From UBA7672 sp041398245 (GTDB lineage: Bacteria > Pseudomonadota > Alphaproteobacteria > Caulobacterales > Hyphomonadaceae): a stretch of 64,000 bases of DNA. The stretch lies in contig JAWKVC010000006.1 in NCBI GenBank assembly GCA_041398245.1, forward strand, positions 134,177-198,176. The letters run 5' to 3'. The notes under the pieces are model-generated. The model had not been told where the DNA came from and did not search any database. It saw only the letters and a program-made list of their open reading frames with translations. Positions 1-9,083 of this stretch are shown piece by piece. The translations under genes and the position numbers were made by a program. How positions within the stretch are numbered: position 1 is the stretch's first letter; each line of letters opens with the position of its first letter.

Positions 1-606
1 CTTGCTATGACGACAGGGCAGACCGCCGTGGTGATTGGAGCGATGGTCATCGCGCCGCTGCTGAGCCCGACGCTTGCGGTCGCCATGGCGGCAACCGTGG
101 GAGACTGGCCGCTCGGGCTCAGAGCGATGCGCACGCTCCTGTTGGGCGCTGGCGTCGTGCTTGTCTCAACCGCCTTGCTTGGCCTGATGCTCGATTTCAA
201 TCCCGATACAGCCGAGCTTCACAACCGTACGATTGTCCATCTGGCCGATATCGCGCTGGCGCTTGCGTCGGGCGCGGCCGGCGTTCTTGCGTTGAGCAAG
301 GGCGCGTCGTCATCGCTTGTCGGCGTGATGATTGCCGTTGCACTTGTGCCGCCGCTTTCCGCCGCCGGCCTCTATTTCGGCGGTGGCGAGCCTGTGCTTG
401 GTCTGCGGGCGGTGTTCCTGTTCGCCAACAACCTCGTCTGCATCAACATCGCGGGCATTGCGGCCTTTCTAGTTCAGGGCCTGCCGCCGAAGCGCTGGCG
501 CATTACGGCCGGCATCCTTGGCGTCTGGATCGTCGTGCTGTTGCTGTTCGTCGCCATGATCACGGGCCGGATCGCGCTCGGTATTGCCTGGAGCGGTGAG
601 ACATAG
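1..606 (+). CDS. DUF389 family membrane protein, 5' end outside window
   Basis: The reading frame is open from the first base, so the gene is cut by the window edge. The first ATG (position 7) is probably internal, because DUF389 proteins carry N-terminal sequence before this conserved part. The visible 200 residues contain the family's typical stretch AVVIGAMVIAPLLSP followed by about five hydrophobic segments, ending in a short cytosolic tail. The biochemical role of DUF389 is not established; it is an inner-membrane protein family. It converges on ccr with about 60 bases between. The family call is firm; the function is unknown. Confidence 0.85.
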   Translation, partial: LAMTTGQTAVVIGAMVIAPLLSPTLAVAMAATVGDWPLGLRAMRTLLLGAGVVLVSTALLGLMLDFNPDTAELHNRTIVHLADIALALASGAAGVLALSKGASSSLVGVMIAVALVPPLSAAGLYFGGGEPVLGLRAVFLFANNLVCINIAGIAAFLVQGLPPKRWRITAGILGVWIVVLLLFVAMITGRIALGIAWSGET

Positions 607-667
607 ACGATGGCTCAGGAAGCGCTGCGCGCTCCTTTAGCGTCGTGCGACAAGCAGTAAATTCGGC

Positions 668-1942
668 CTAGGCGGACGCAGGTCCGGCTTCGAGCACGTC
701 TTCCACCGTGCGTAGACCCGGTTTGGGCGACGTCACCAGCACGGCCATGTTTCCGGGCAGGTGCTTGTTGTCGAGCATCTTCTCGTGCGCGGCGGGGATG
801 TCCGCCCACGGGAAGACTTCCGACATGCACGGATCGAGGCGGCGCTCCAGCATGAGCTGGTTGGCCTGGCTCGCCTGATAGAGGTTGGCGAAGTGCGAAC
901 CCTGCACGCGCTTCTGGCGCATCCACAGGAAGCGCGCATCCATGGTGAGGTTGAAGCCCGTTGTGCCGGCGCAGATGACCACCATGCCGCCGCGCTTCAC
1001 GACGAATACCGAGACCGGCATCGTCGCTTCGCCCGGGTGTTCGAACACGATGTCGACATCCTTGCCGCCGGTGAATTGCCAGATGGCTTTGCCGAACTTG
1101 CGGGCTTCCTTCATGTAGTCGTTGAACTCGGGCGAGTTCACTTTCGGAAGCTGGCCCCAGCATTTGAAATTCTTGCGGTTGATGACGCCCTTGGCGCCCA
1201 TCGACAGCACGAAGTCGGCCTTGTCGTCTTCGGATACGACGCCGATCGCATTGGCGCCGGCGACGGCGCAGAGCTGCACCGCGTACGAGCCGAGGCCGCC
1301 CGAGGCGCCCCACACCAGAACGTTCTGCCCCGGGCGCAGGATGTGCGGACGATGGCCGAACAGCATGCGGTAGGCGGTCGCCAGCGTCAGCGTGTAGCAG
1401 GCGGACTCTTCCCACGTGAGATGCTTGGGACGCTCCATCAGCTGGCGCGACTGAACGCGGCAGAACTGGGCGAACGAACCGTCCGGCGTCTCGTAGCCCC
1501 AGATGCGCTGGCTCGGCGAGAACATCGGGTCGCCGCCATTGCACTCTTCGTCGTCGCCGTCGTCCTGGTTGCAGTGGATGACCACTTCGTCGCCCGGCTT
1601 CCAGCGCTTCACGCGCGAGCCGACGGCCCAGACGATGCCGGCCGCGTCCGATCCGGCAATGTGATAGGGTTGCTTGTGCACGTCGAACATCGACACGGGC
1701 TCGCCGAGGCCGGCCCAGATGCCGTTGTAGTTGACGCCAGCGGCCATCACGAGAACGAGCACTTCGTCCGACGCGATCTCTGGCGTCGGCACGACCTCAA
1801 GCTGCATGGCGGTCTTTGGGCGGCCCTGACGCTCGCGGCGGATCGCCCACGCGTGCATCGTCTTCGGAACGTGGAAGTCAGGCGGAATCTCGCCGACTGC
1901 GTACAGGTCTTTCACTTCGCGAGCCGCTGCGCCGTCTGCCAC
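668..1942 (-). CDS. ccr: Crotonyl-CoA carboxylase/reductase
   Basis: This 424-residue medium-chain dehydrogenase/reductase matches the Ccr family along its length. It carries out NADPH-dependent reductive carboxylation of crotonyl-CoA to ethylmalonyl-CoA, the key step of the ethylmalonyl-CoA pathway in the cytosol. Visible features are the N-terminal EIPPDFHVPKTMHAW region, the AAGVNYNGIWAGLGEP segment, the nucleotide-binding WGASGGLGSYAVQL and the FEHPGEAT segment, which holds the Glu and neighbouring residues of the CO2 pocket. The start is GTG, with GGGGAG eight bases upstream. The gene is monocistronic here; ecm lies 5 kb away and mcd 50 kb away. Paired TTGC/GCAA palindromes lie 112-137 bases upstream of the start and may be an operator. 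Confidence 0.95.
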   Translation of the reverse strand: MADGAAAREVKDLYAVGEIPPDFHVPKTMHAWAIRRERQGRPKTAMQLEVVPTPEIASDEVLVLVMAAGVNYNGIWAGLGEPVSMFDVHKQPYHIAGSDAAGIVWAVGSRVKRWKPGDEVVIHCNQDDGDDEECNGGDPMFSPSQRIWGYETPDGSFAQFCRVQSRQLMERPKHLTWEESACYTLTLATAYRMLFGHRPHILRPGQNVLVWGASGGLGSYAVQLCAVAGANAIGVVSEDDKADFVLSMGAKGVINRKNFKCWGQLPKVNSPEFNDYMKEARKFGKAIWQFTGGKDVDIVFEHPGEATMPVSVFVVKRGGMVVICAGTTGFNLTMDARFLWMRQKRVQGSHFANLYQASQANQLMLERRLDPCMSEVFPWADIPAAHEKMLDNKHLPGNMAVLVTSPKPGLRTVEDVLEAGPASA

Positions 1943-2053
1943 TACTGTCTCTCCCCGCGCCGGTAATCCTCCCCCTGACCCTGTGAGCGTTTCGCGCGCT
2001 CGGGCCGAGAGGGGCCGTCAAACGGGCGTCACATTGTCCAAGGAGCGGACGGA

Positions 2054-2079
2054 TTGCAAGCAATCTTGTTGCACTGCAA
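2054..2079. promoter_or_regulatory. Two adjacent TTGC/GCAA palindromes upstream of ccr
   Basis: TTGCAAGCAA (2054-2063) and TTGCACTGCAA (2069-2079) are both perfect palindromes, five bases apart, in the ccr leader region. They resemble the TTTGCAAA-type sites that I recall for short-chain fatty acyl-CoA regulators such as RamB and PccR. That similarity is from memory and the regulator is not in this window. It is a candidate operator only. Confidence 0.4.
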
Positions 2080-2126
2080 TAGAGAGGCCAGGCGTGTGGC
2101 GGCAAGGCTCCGTCGTATTGGCGCAA

Positions 2127-2309
2127 TCAGGCGGGACGTTCTGCCTCAGCCTCCGCCTCGACAGGGGGCAAGGCGTTGCGGGAACCGGGGCAGGACGAGG
2201 CATGGCTCGTCGCCTCCACCTGTGGAGCGGAGAACGCAGCCAGCAGGACAAACGCCATCGAGGCGAATCCCGCCCCAAATCCGATCAGCGAACGAGGTGA
2301 AAGGCCCAT
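2127..2309 (-). CDS. Small hypothetical protein with one membrane segment
   Basis: A 60-residue frame with a hydrophobic N-terminal segment (LIGFGAGFASMAFVLLAAFS), followed by a Ser/Pro/Glu-rich tail with one Cys. I chose this ATG because GGGGAGA sits seven to eight bases upstream; a longer frame begins at 2336. It could be an exported or membrane-anchored small protein. It fills the gap between the DUF1223 gene and ccr on the same strand. I recognise no family, and the sequence composition is only moderately gene-like. Confidence 0.4.
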   Translation of the reverse strand: MGLSPRSLIGFGAGFASMAFVLLAAFSAPQVEATSHASSCPGSRNALPPVEAEAEAERPA

Positions 2310-2361
2310 GCCGGTGTCTCCCCATGTCCGCGACAAAGGAGGACACCCGACTGTGGCAAGA

Positions 2362-3111
2362 TCAGGACGATCTGGCCTGCGGGCAATATTGTCCGGCGAG
2401 GATTCGGCCCTGTCCCGGCTCTTGCACGATCAGCGCACAGCCATATCCGGCGGCCGGAAGCGCGGCCTTGGGAGACTTTCCGTCTAGCTTCTTCAGCGCC
2501 GTCACCAGATGGGCGGAGCGCAGCGACCGGCCATTGTTTTCTCCGCCGCCAACGCGCGTCGACGCTTCCAGCTTGAAGGTCGCGAGATACAGTTCAGCAT
2601 CAGCGGGCGCGCCTTTGACATCGAAGGAAAGCCCCGCCGCCGTGGCCGTCACGCCGATGCGCACGGCGCCGCGCGCGGATCTCTGCCGGCGTACCAGACC
2701 GTTGATCGCATCCTTGTCGAAGCCCACGGTTTCGGCTGCGCCGTCGATCACGGCCTGGGGCGTATAGACCTGCGAGCGGCCCCGGATACGCTGGTTGTAG
2801 GCGCGCTGCCGGTCCGTCCAGGCCGAGCTGGAGTAGGGGTCCTTCCACGCCCCAGCTGCCGTCTGCAGCCTGTCCCAGTAATCGACGTGCCATTCCAATG
2901 CGATCAGATCGTCCTGGCTGGCGAATTCGTGGAACAGCGCCTCGGCCGGCGGGCAGGACGAACAACTCTGCGAGGTGAACAGCTCGACCACCACCGCGCC
3001 ATCCGTTGCTGGCTCGGCGAAGGACCGTCCCAGACCTGAAACAACGACAAGGCCGCCGATCGCGAGGGCGGCGGCGGCCGCGCCGGCAAGTGCAGGAAGG
3101 GCGAGGCGCAT
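2362..3111 (-). CDS. DUF1223 domain-containing exported protein
   Basis: A 249-residue protein from the start used here, which has AGGAGA just upstream; the longer frame to 3189 would bury the signal sequence. Residues about 5-30 are a hydrophobic signal or anchor. The mature part begins with VELFTSQSCSSCPPAEALF, the thioredoxin-like CxxC of DUF1223 proteins. The later EWHVDYWDRL, YTPQAVIDG and C-terminal Cys (YGC, YCP) segments are also typical of the family. A periplasmic redox role is suggested by the fold, but no substrate is known. It is divergent from the aminotransferase gene to the right. Confidence 0.85.
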   Translation of the reverse strand: MRLALPALAGAAAAALAIGGLVVVSGLGRSFAEPATDGAVVVELFTSQSCSSCPPAEALFHEFASQDDLIALEWHVDYWDRLQTAAGAWKDPYSSSAWTDRQRAYNQRIRGRSQVYTPQAVIDGAAETVGFDKDAINGLVRRQRSARGAVRIGVTATAAGLSFDVKGAPADAELYLATFKLEASTRVGGGENNGRSLRSAHLVTALKKLDGKSPKAALPAAGYGCALIVQEPGQGRILAGQYCPQARSS

Positions 3112-3213
3112 GCGTTCTCTCCTGACGTCCGCATCAAACCAGTTCGCACGACCGGCCCACATGGTTACACATAGTTCCAGGGATGCCACCCGGCATCAGC
3201 AAAAGGGTATCAC

Positions 3214-4101
3214 ATGGCGCGTCAGGCCTGGCTCAACGGCGTCTACATTGCAGCCGAGGAGGCGAAGATCTCGCCCTTCGACCGGGGCTTCCTGTTCGCC
3301 GACGGCGTCTATGAGGTGACGGCCGTGTTCAACGGCCGCCTGGTCGACATGGAGCGGCATCTCGACCGGCTGGAGCGCAGCCTGCGCGAGCTGAAATTCG
3401 GCGCCATGCCGGACAGGCAGGAGCTCGAGCAGGTGCATCGCCGTCTGGTGGATCTCAACGGCATCGACGAGGGCTATGTCTACCTGCAGGTGACGCGCGG
3501 CGCCTATGGCGGCCGCGATTTTGTCGCGCCGGAGGAGCCGCGGCTCACCATCTTCATGTTCGCCGAAAAGCGCGCGCTGATCGATACGCCGTCGGCCCGC
3601 AACGGCCTGCGCGTCGTGACATTGCCCGACATCCGCTGGGCGCGGCGCGACATCAAGTCGGTCGGCCTGCTGGCGCAGGCGATGGCCAAGACCGAAGCGA
3701 AACACAAGGGCGCCGACGATGCCTGGCTCGTCGCGCCGGATGGTCTGGTCACCGAAGGCGCCTCGTCCAATGCATGGATCGTCACGAAGGACGGCGAGAT
3801 CATCACACGCGCCCTGTCGAACATGATCCTGGCGGGCGTCACGCGCCATGCCCTGTTTGATGCGTTGGGCCAGCGCGGGCGAAAGATCACCGAGCGCAGC
3901 TTCACGGTGGAAGAGGCCCGCAATGCGGCCGAAGCCTTCGTGACCGCCGCCACGGGTCTGGTGACGCCGGTTGTGGAAATCGACGGCGCGAAGCTGGGCG
4001 ATGGCAGGCCCGGCAAGGTTACGCGCGAGGTGCAGCGGCTCTACTACACTGCCATCGGCGCGGATGTGGCGAAGGCCGCGCCGTTCGTCGACGAAGGCTG
4101 A
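3214..4101 (+). CDS. dat: D-amino acid aminotransferase (PLP fold type IV)
   Basis: A 295-residue class IV aminotransferase. The N-terminus (WLNGVYIAAEEAKISPFDRGFLFADGVYE) is characteristic of D-alanine transaminases. The PLP lysine is K148 in RRDIKSVGLL, and E181 in EGASSNAWIV is the residue expected to contact the pyridine nitrogen. It would interconvert D-amino acids and 2-oxo acids in the cytosol, supplying D-Ala or D-Glu for peptidoglycan or degrading D-amino acids. A branched-chain aminotransferase or aminodeoxychorismate lyase is possible within the fold, but the motifs fit Dat better. It converges on the carboxylesterase with only four bases between. Confidence 0.9.
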   Translation: MARQAWLNGVYIAAEEAKISPFDRGFLFADGVYEVTAVFNGRLVDMERHLDRLERSLRELKFGAMPDRQELEQVHRRLVDLNGIDEGYVYLQVTRGAYGGRDFVAPEEPRLTIFMFAEKRALIDTPSARNGLRVVTLPDIRWARRDIKSVGLLAQAMAKTEAKHKGADDAWLVAPDGLVTEGASSNAWIVTKDGEIITRALSNMILAGVTRHALFDALGQRGRKITERSFTVEEARNAAEAFVTAATGLVTPVVEIDGAKLGDGRPGKVTREVQRLYYTAIGADVAKAAPFVDEG

Positions 4102-4105
4102 TCAG

Positions 4106-5650
4106 TTACTTGGCGTACCGCGCAGCAATCGCGTCCCACCGGTCCCTGTGCGGGGAGGCTTTCGCGACGGGCCCGTCATTGGTGAACTCAAGCAGCTGGT
4201 CGCTCGCCGCGTCATAGCGCGGCCATGTCGGCAGGCCATCGCCATTGGGATCGCCCGTCTTCGCGAAGTTGACCCAGTAGGCGGTGGCGTAGTCCGCCTG
4301 TTTCTGGTCGTTCGCATCGGTCGGATAGGGTGAGGCGGAAAGCGTGTTGAACACATACTGCCGCTCCTGCGCGTGGGGCGTGCCGAGGTATTTGCCTTGC
4401 ACGGAGGGCGAGAGCACGTCGAAGCGATAAAGGAAGGCCGGGTTGCGCCACGCGGCATGCACCCCGGCAAGGTGGCGCGCGGGCTCGGCGAAGATGATGT
4501 CGCCCATGATCCGCGCAGCCATGTCGCCTTCGGTTGGATAGGTCAGCGCCAAAGTGCGCATCTCCGTCAGCTTCGCGCCGATAACGCGCATGAGGGAGTT
4601 GTCGATGTCCTCCGGCTTGGCGGGAAACTCGGCGCTGTTGTAGCCGACGAGGTAGGGAACGGCCGCCTCGATCCCCTTGGCGAACGCTTCCGTCACCGTC
4701 ATCGGGATGATGCGTCCATCGACGATCGGGCCGCCCCCGCCGAAAGTTGAGGGGTCGCCCGCTGCGATGATTGTATCCGCGGGAATGGCGCGAAGGTCGG
4801 CGGGCGTCTTCGCATCGACGCCGAGCGACTCGATGAAGGTCTCGCCTTCGGATTCGGCGGAGGGCAGGCCGCGCGGGCTCTTGCGATCCAGATAGACGAC
4901 ATTCTCGCGGCCGGCGCCGGACTGGACGATGGCCTTGTGGAACAGGCCGCGCGCAAGCGGCGAGATCATCAGCTTCTGCACCGCCATGCCGCCCGCGCTC
5001 TCGCCGAAGATGGTGACGTTGCCGGGATCGCCGCCAAAGCTCGCGATATTGCGCTTCACCCATTCGAGCGAGGCGATCATGTCGAGCATGCCATAGTTGG
5101 CGACGGGGCCGCCGTCCGCTTCCTCGCTCAGCAGCGGATGCGCGAACGACCCGAACCGGCCAAGGCGATAGTTGATCGACACAAGCACGACGCCGCGCTT
5201 GGCGAACTCTGTTCCGTCATAGAGGTCCGCGCTGCCCGATCCGTTCACGAAGCCGCCGCCATGGATCCACACCATGACGGGACGTTTTGCATTCGCGGCG
5301 AGACCCTGCGTGAACACGTTCAGCGTGAGGCAGTCCTCGCTGGCCGGATACTGGCCGATGCCGTTGTCGGGATTGGGCATCTTCTGCATGCAGATGTCGC
5401 CATACTGCGTGGCGTCGCGCACGCCGTTCCAGCTGGCGGCCGGCTGCGGCGGCTTCCAGCGCAGATCGCCAACGGGCGCGGCGGCGTACGGCACGCCCTT
5501 GAAGGCGAGCACGCCTCCGGCCTCAAGCGGGCGAAGCTGGCCGTTGACCGTCGTCGCGATCGTCGTGGCGGCATTCCCGTCTGGCGTCGCTGATGGAGCG
5601 GCTGTGCAGGCGGCAGCGAAGAGCACAATGCCGAAGGCCAGGCGTTTCAT
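4106..5650 (-). CDS. Type B carboxylesterase, predicted lipoprotein
   Basis: A 514-residue esterase of the carboxylesterase/lipase type B family (alpha/beta hydrolase). The ATG used here has AGGGGAG seven bases upstream and opens a lipoprotein signal with lipobox FAAAC (Cys15). The frame extends upstream to 5872, but that part lacks a signal and looks non-coding. EDCLTLNVF and FGESAGG (nucleophile Ser218) are the two family signatures, and a GTPHAQE segment near the C-terminus carries the probable catalytic His. It would hydrolyse esters at the cell envelope. The natural substrate cannot be read from the sequence. Confidence 0.92.
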   Translation of the reverse strand: MKRLAFGIVLFAAACTAAPSATPDGNAATTIATTVNGQLRPLEAGGVLAFKGVPYAAAPVGDLRWKPPQPAASWNGVRDATQYGDICMQKMPNPDNGIGQYPASEDCLTLNVFTQGLAANAKRPVMVWIHGGGFVNGSGSADLYDGTEFAKRGVVLVSINYRLGRFGSFAHPLLSEEADGGPVANYGMLDMIASLEWVKRNIASFGGDPGNVTIFGESAGGMAVQKLMISPLARGLFHKAIVQSGAGRENVVYLDRKSPRGLPSAESEGETFIESLGVDAKTPADLRAIPADTIIAAGDPSTFGGGGPIVDGRIIPMTVTEAFAKGIEAAVPYLVGYNSAEFPAKPEDIDNSLMRVIGAKLTEMRTLALTYPTEGDMAARIMGDIIFAEPARHLAGVHAAWRNPAFLYRFDVLSPSVQGKYLGTPHAQERQYVFNTLSASPYPTDANDQKQADYATAYWVNFAKTGDPNGDGLPTWPRYDAASDQLLEFTNDGPVAKASPHRDRWDAIAARYAK

Positions 5651-5751
5651 GATCATCTCCCCTTGGTCGGTCTCTTGTCCCGACTTCTTTGCGCTCTGAA
5701 AGCGTGCGACGATCACGCATTGGGCGCAAGCGGTCGGGGCGGGGGGAGGCG

Positions 5752-6309
5752 ATGAGCCGTTGGACGATCTGGGTTGCCGCGGCTGTTGCGGTTGCGTTGA
5801 CGGCCTGTCTTCCGCCAAAGCCCGAGCGACCGGCCAGTGTCCCGGCGGATGCAACGCTTGAATACTGGCCAAAGATTGGATGGGGTTGGAAACTCTGCAT
5901 TGACGGGCCGAGGGGAAGCGCGCTGCTGTCGTGGAGCAATGGGGGACTGCCGTTCACCCAGCTGCGTCCGGCTAATTGTGAGGTCGCAGGTCGGGACAGG
6001 CGCGACTTTTTGCGCGCGGAAGGCTCGGACTATCGGATCGATTTCCTGTTCCCGGCCGGCCCCACGGATTTTTCACTCGATTCCGAGCGACGTACATGTC
6101 CGCACACAATTTCCTCCAACGACATCGAAGGGTTCCGGACGACGCTTGAAGCGGTCATCGCATCGGGCAAGCTGACGCCGACGGCCACTGAAGCAATAGC
6201 CGGCTTGATGGAAAGGCTAACCGCCATAAGTCCGGAACGCCTGCTGCTTTCGGGCGGCGAGGGGAACTCCGACTTCTGGAGCGTGAGGTGCGCTGTAGCT
6301 TCCGAGTGA
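5752..6309 (+). CDS. Hypothetical lipoprotein
   Basis: A 185-residue protein starting at an ATG preceded by GGGGGGAGG. The N-terminus WTIWVAAAVAVALTAC is a lipoprotein signal with the modified Cys about 19 residues in. The mature part is soluble, with four further Cys residues (KLCIDG, ANCEVAG, RTCPH, VRCAV) that could form two disulfides in the periplasm. I recognise no domain. It is divergent from the carboxylesterase and is followed on the same strand by the GIY-YIG-like gene. Confidence 0.7.
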   Translation: MSRWTIWVAAAVAVALTACLPPKPERPASVPADATLEYWPKIGWGWKLCIDGPRGSALLSWSNGGLPFTQLRPANCEVAGRDRRDFLRAEGSDYRIDFLFPAGPTDFSLDSERRTCPHTISSNDIEGFRTTLEAVIASGKLTPTATEAIAGLMERLTAISPERLLLSGGEGNSDFWSVRCAVASE

Positions 6310-6419
6310 TGTCTCGGCTCCGCGGGGCCAGCGAATCCTCGCCAGGAATTCGAGCCGCCAAACGCGATTTTTGACCCGGATTGCGTTATGCCTTCGAGGC
6401 ATGTGATTCGGAGGTCGCG

Positions 6420-6866
6420 ATGGGCTGGCGCACCGACATCCTGGGTGAGACATTCACGGCTGTTGATTTCAGCGAGACCGGGTTCTTCGGTCTGCCCTGC
6501 GTCTATCTGATGGCGCACATGGAAGGCGGCGACGTCCGCATTCACTATGCGGGACAGACCCACCGGCTCAGCCAGCGCTATGCCGGCCATCATCAACTGG
6601 CGGCGGCGAAGGCGCTCGGCGCAACCCATGCGCTGGTGCTGGTCGCGCCCGGCGCCCGCGACCGGCGCGAGTTCGAGACGCTGCTGCGCTGGTACTACCG
6701 GCCGCCGCTCAATCTCGAAGAGATTCCAACCCACATGCAGGCGTGGCGGGCGGCCATGCATTTCGGCAAGACCGGGATCGCGGATCTCGCCCGCGCGGCG
6801 CATCTCAGCGGTGCGCGCCCACTGCTGCCGGCCTGGACCAACCGGCCGAAGGCGGCGCGGGGCTGA
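6420..6866 (+). CDS. GIY-YIG-like small protein
   Basis: A 148-residue protein whose ATG has GGAGGT five bases upstream. The arrangement VYL, then HYAGQTHRLSQRYAGHH, then REFETLLRWYYRPPLN resembles the GIY-YIG nuclease fold: the paired Tyr strands, a central Arg, a Glu, and a Pro-Pro-Leu-Asn end. The first motif is divergent (VYLMAH in place of GIY), so nuclease activity is uncertain. No endonuclease partner lies nearby; it sits between a lipoprotein gene and ecm. Recognition is by motif order only, hence moderate confidence in function. Confidence 0.6.
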   Translation: MGWRTDILGETFTAVDFSETGFFGLPCVYLMAHMEGGDVRIHYAGQTHRLSQRYAGHHQLAAAKALGATHALVLVAPGARDRREFETLLRWYYRPPLNLEEIPTHMQAWRAAMHFGKTGIADLARAAHLSGARPLLPAWTNRPKAARG

Positions 6867-6938
6867 CGCGCAACATATTCAGGTGGTTAAGCCCGTGCGG
6901 CGGCACGGCCTTGCCGACCCGGCTTGCCACGGCGCGGG

Positions 6939-6964
6939 GATTGCAGTTTTGTGCCTTCGCAATC
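6939..6964. promoter_or_regulatory. GATTGC/GCAATC inverted repeat upstream of ecm
   Basis: GATTGC (6939-6944) and GCAATC (6959-6964) are perfect six-base inverted arms with a 14-base spacer, ending 17 bases before the ecm ATG. The core resembles the TTGC/GCAA palindromes upstream of ccr and mcd. It could be an operator or, less likely, a leader hairpin. Confidence 0.3.
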
Positions 6965-6980
6965 GCAGCAAGGGCTCAAG

Positions 6981-8973
6981 ATGGCTGACACCGGAGCGTA
7001 ATCGTTCCAGCACGATCCGGACCGGCCGTGGATCTTCCGCACCTATGCAGGACATTCCACCGCCGAGGAGTCGAACAAGCTCTACCGGAAGAACCTCGCG
7101 AAGGGGCAGACCGGGCTGTCGATCGCCTTCGATCTGCCGACGCAGACCGCCTACGATTCCGATCATGTTCTCGCGCGGGGCGAGGTCGGCAAGGTGGGCG
7201 TGCCCATCGGCCACCTCGGCGACATGCGTCAGCTGTTCGACCAGATCAAGGTCGAGGAGATGAACACCTCGATGACGATCAACGCCCCGGCGGCGTGGCT
7301 GCTGTCGCTCTATGTCGCGCTGGCGGACGAGCAGGGCGCCGATCGCAAGAAGCTGCAGGGCACGACGCAGAACGACATCATCAAGGAATATCTCTCGCGC
7401 GGCACGTATGTGTTTCCGCCCAAGCCCTCGATGCGGCTGATCTCCGACATGGTGAGCTGGTGCTACACCGAAACGCCGAAATGGAATCCCCTCAACGTCT
7501 GCAGCTATCACCTGCAGGAAGCCGGCGCGACGCCAGAGCAGGAGCTGGCGTTTGCGCTGGCGACAGCCTGCGCCGTGCTCGATACGGTCAAGGCGGGCGG
7601 GCAGGTGCCCGACGAAGACTTCACGACCGTCTTCAGCCGCATCTCCTTCTTCGTGAACGCCGGCGTGCGCTTCGTCACCGAGATGTGCAAGATGCGCGCG
7701 TTCGTCGATCTCTGGGAAGAGATCGGCCGCGAGCGTTATGGCGTCACCGACGCGCGCGCGTTGCTGTTCCGCTATGGCGTGCAGGTGAACTCGCTGGGCC
7801 TCACCGAGCCCCAGCCCGAGAACAACGTCTATCGCATCCTGATCGAGGCGCTTGCCGTCACCCTGTCGAAACGCGCCCGCTGCCGCGCGCTGCAGTTGCC
7901 GGCCTGGAACGAGGCGCTCGGCCTGCCGCGCCCATGGGACCAGCAATGGCCGCTGCGTCTGCAACAGATCTCGCCTACGAGACCGACCTCCTCGAATACG
8001 AAGACCTGTTCGATGGATCGCACGTCGTGCAGCCAAGACCGAAGCGTTGAAGGATGGCGCGCGCGCGATGCTGACGCAGCTCGACGCCAGTGGCGGCGCC
8101 ATCGACAATGTCGAGTTCATGAAGAAACAACTGGTCGACAGCCAGCGCGCGCGCCTCAAGGAGATCGAGGCCGGCCGCCAGATCGTCGTCGGCGTCAACC
8201 GCTACGAGACAACGGAAGCCAGCCCGCTGTCGGGCGGGGATGGCGCAATCATGGCGACCGACCATGGCGCCGAAAGCCGCCAGATCGCCAAGCTGAAAGC
8301 CTGGCGCGCGCAACGCAATGACGAGGCGGTCGCCAATGCGCTGGGCGAGCTGCGCGCGGCGGCGGTCAGCGGCGCGAACATCATGCCGCCCTCCATCGCG
8401 GCGGCGAAAGCCGGCGTGACGGTTGGCGAATGGGGCGCAGCCCTGCGCGAGACTTTCGGCGAATACCGTGGCCCCACGGGCGTCGCGCTGGTGATCGAGA
8501 CCGAAGGCGATGAAGACCTCGAAGCCGTGAAGGGCGAGGTCGAACGCGTCTCGAAGAAGCTCGGCCGCACGCTCACCTATGTGGTCGGCAAGCCGGGGCT
8601 CGATGGCCACTCGAACGGCTCCGAACAGATTGCGGCCCGCGCACGGCAGGCCGGCATGAAGGTCGTCTATGAAGGCATCCGCTTCACGCCCGAAGAGATC
8701 GTGCAGCAGGCCATCGACAGCGGCGCGCACGTCGTCGGCCTGTCGATCCTGTCGGGCTCCCACCTCGACCTTGTGAAGGAAACCGTTGGCATCCTGCGCG
8801 CCAAAGGCCTCGACATCCCTGTCGTCGTCGGCGGCATCATTCCGGATTCGGACGCGATGGCGCTGAAGCAGATGGGCGTTCGCCGCGTCTACACGCCGAA
8901 GGACTACAAGATCACCCAGATCATGGGCGATGTGGTCAAGGTCGTCGAGGAAACGCTGAAGGCGGCGGAGTAG
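6981..8973 (+). CDS. ecm: Ethylmalonyl-CoA mutase (frame broken in this sequence)
   Basis: B12-dependent mutase that converts (2R)-ethylmalonyl-CoA to methylsuccinyl-CoA in the ethylmalonyl-CoA pathway. The protein reads PWIFRTYAGHSTAEESN and FDLPTQTAYDSDH at the N-terminus, YHLQEAGATPEQELAFALA in the barrel and a cobalamin domain with GLDGHSNG (DxHxxG) near the C-terminus; these are Ecm hallmarks and not methylmalonyl-CoA mutase ones. About 664 residues are expected, as here. Three defects are visible: an in-frame TAA at 6999-7001, seven codons in; a missing base near 7968, after LRLQQI; and another near 8030. Frames run 0, 2, 1, as expected for single deletions. These are probably sequence errors. 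An adenosyltransferase for its cofactor is at 41892-42470. Confidence 0.9.
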
Positions 8974-9083
8974 CGCCAATCCGATCTCGCAAGACTTAGG
9001 CGAAGCGCTGGCTTGCTCCACGTCAAGCGCCTGCGCGCGGCTGCCCGCATAGTGGTCGCCAGCCGAGCGCGCGGAGTCCTGTC

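Noticed and set aside
761..1966. A 401-codon open frame opposite ccr
   Set aside because: It is the antisense shadow of ccr, produced by high GC; it has no recognisable domain, while ccr is unmistakable.
6981..8973. Ecm as a genuine pseudogene
   Set aside because: The same kind of single-base loss occurs in essential rpoD, so sequence error is the simpler explanation; kept as CDS.
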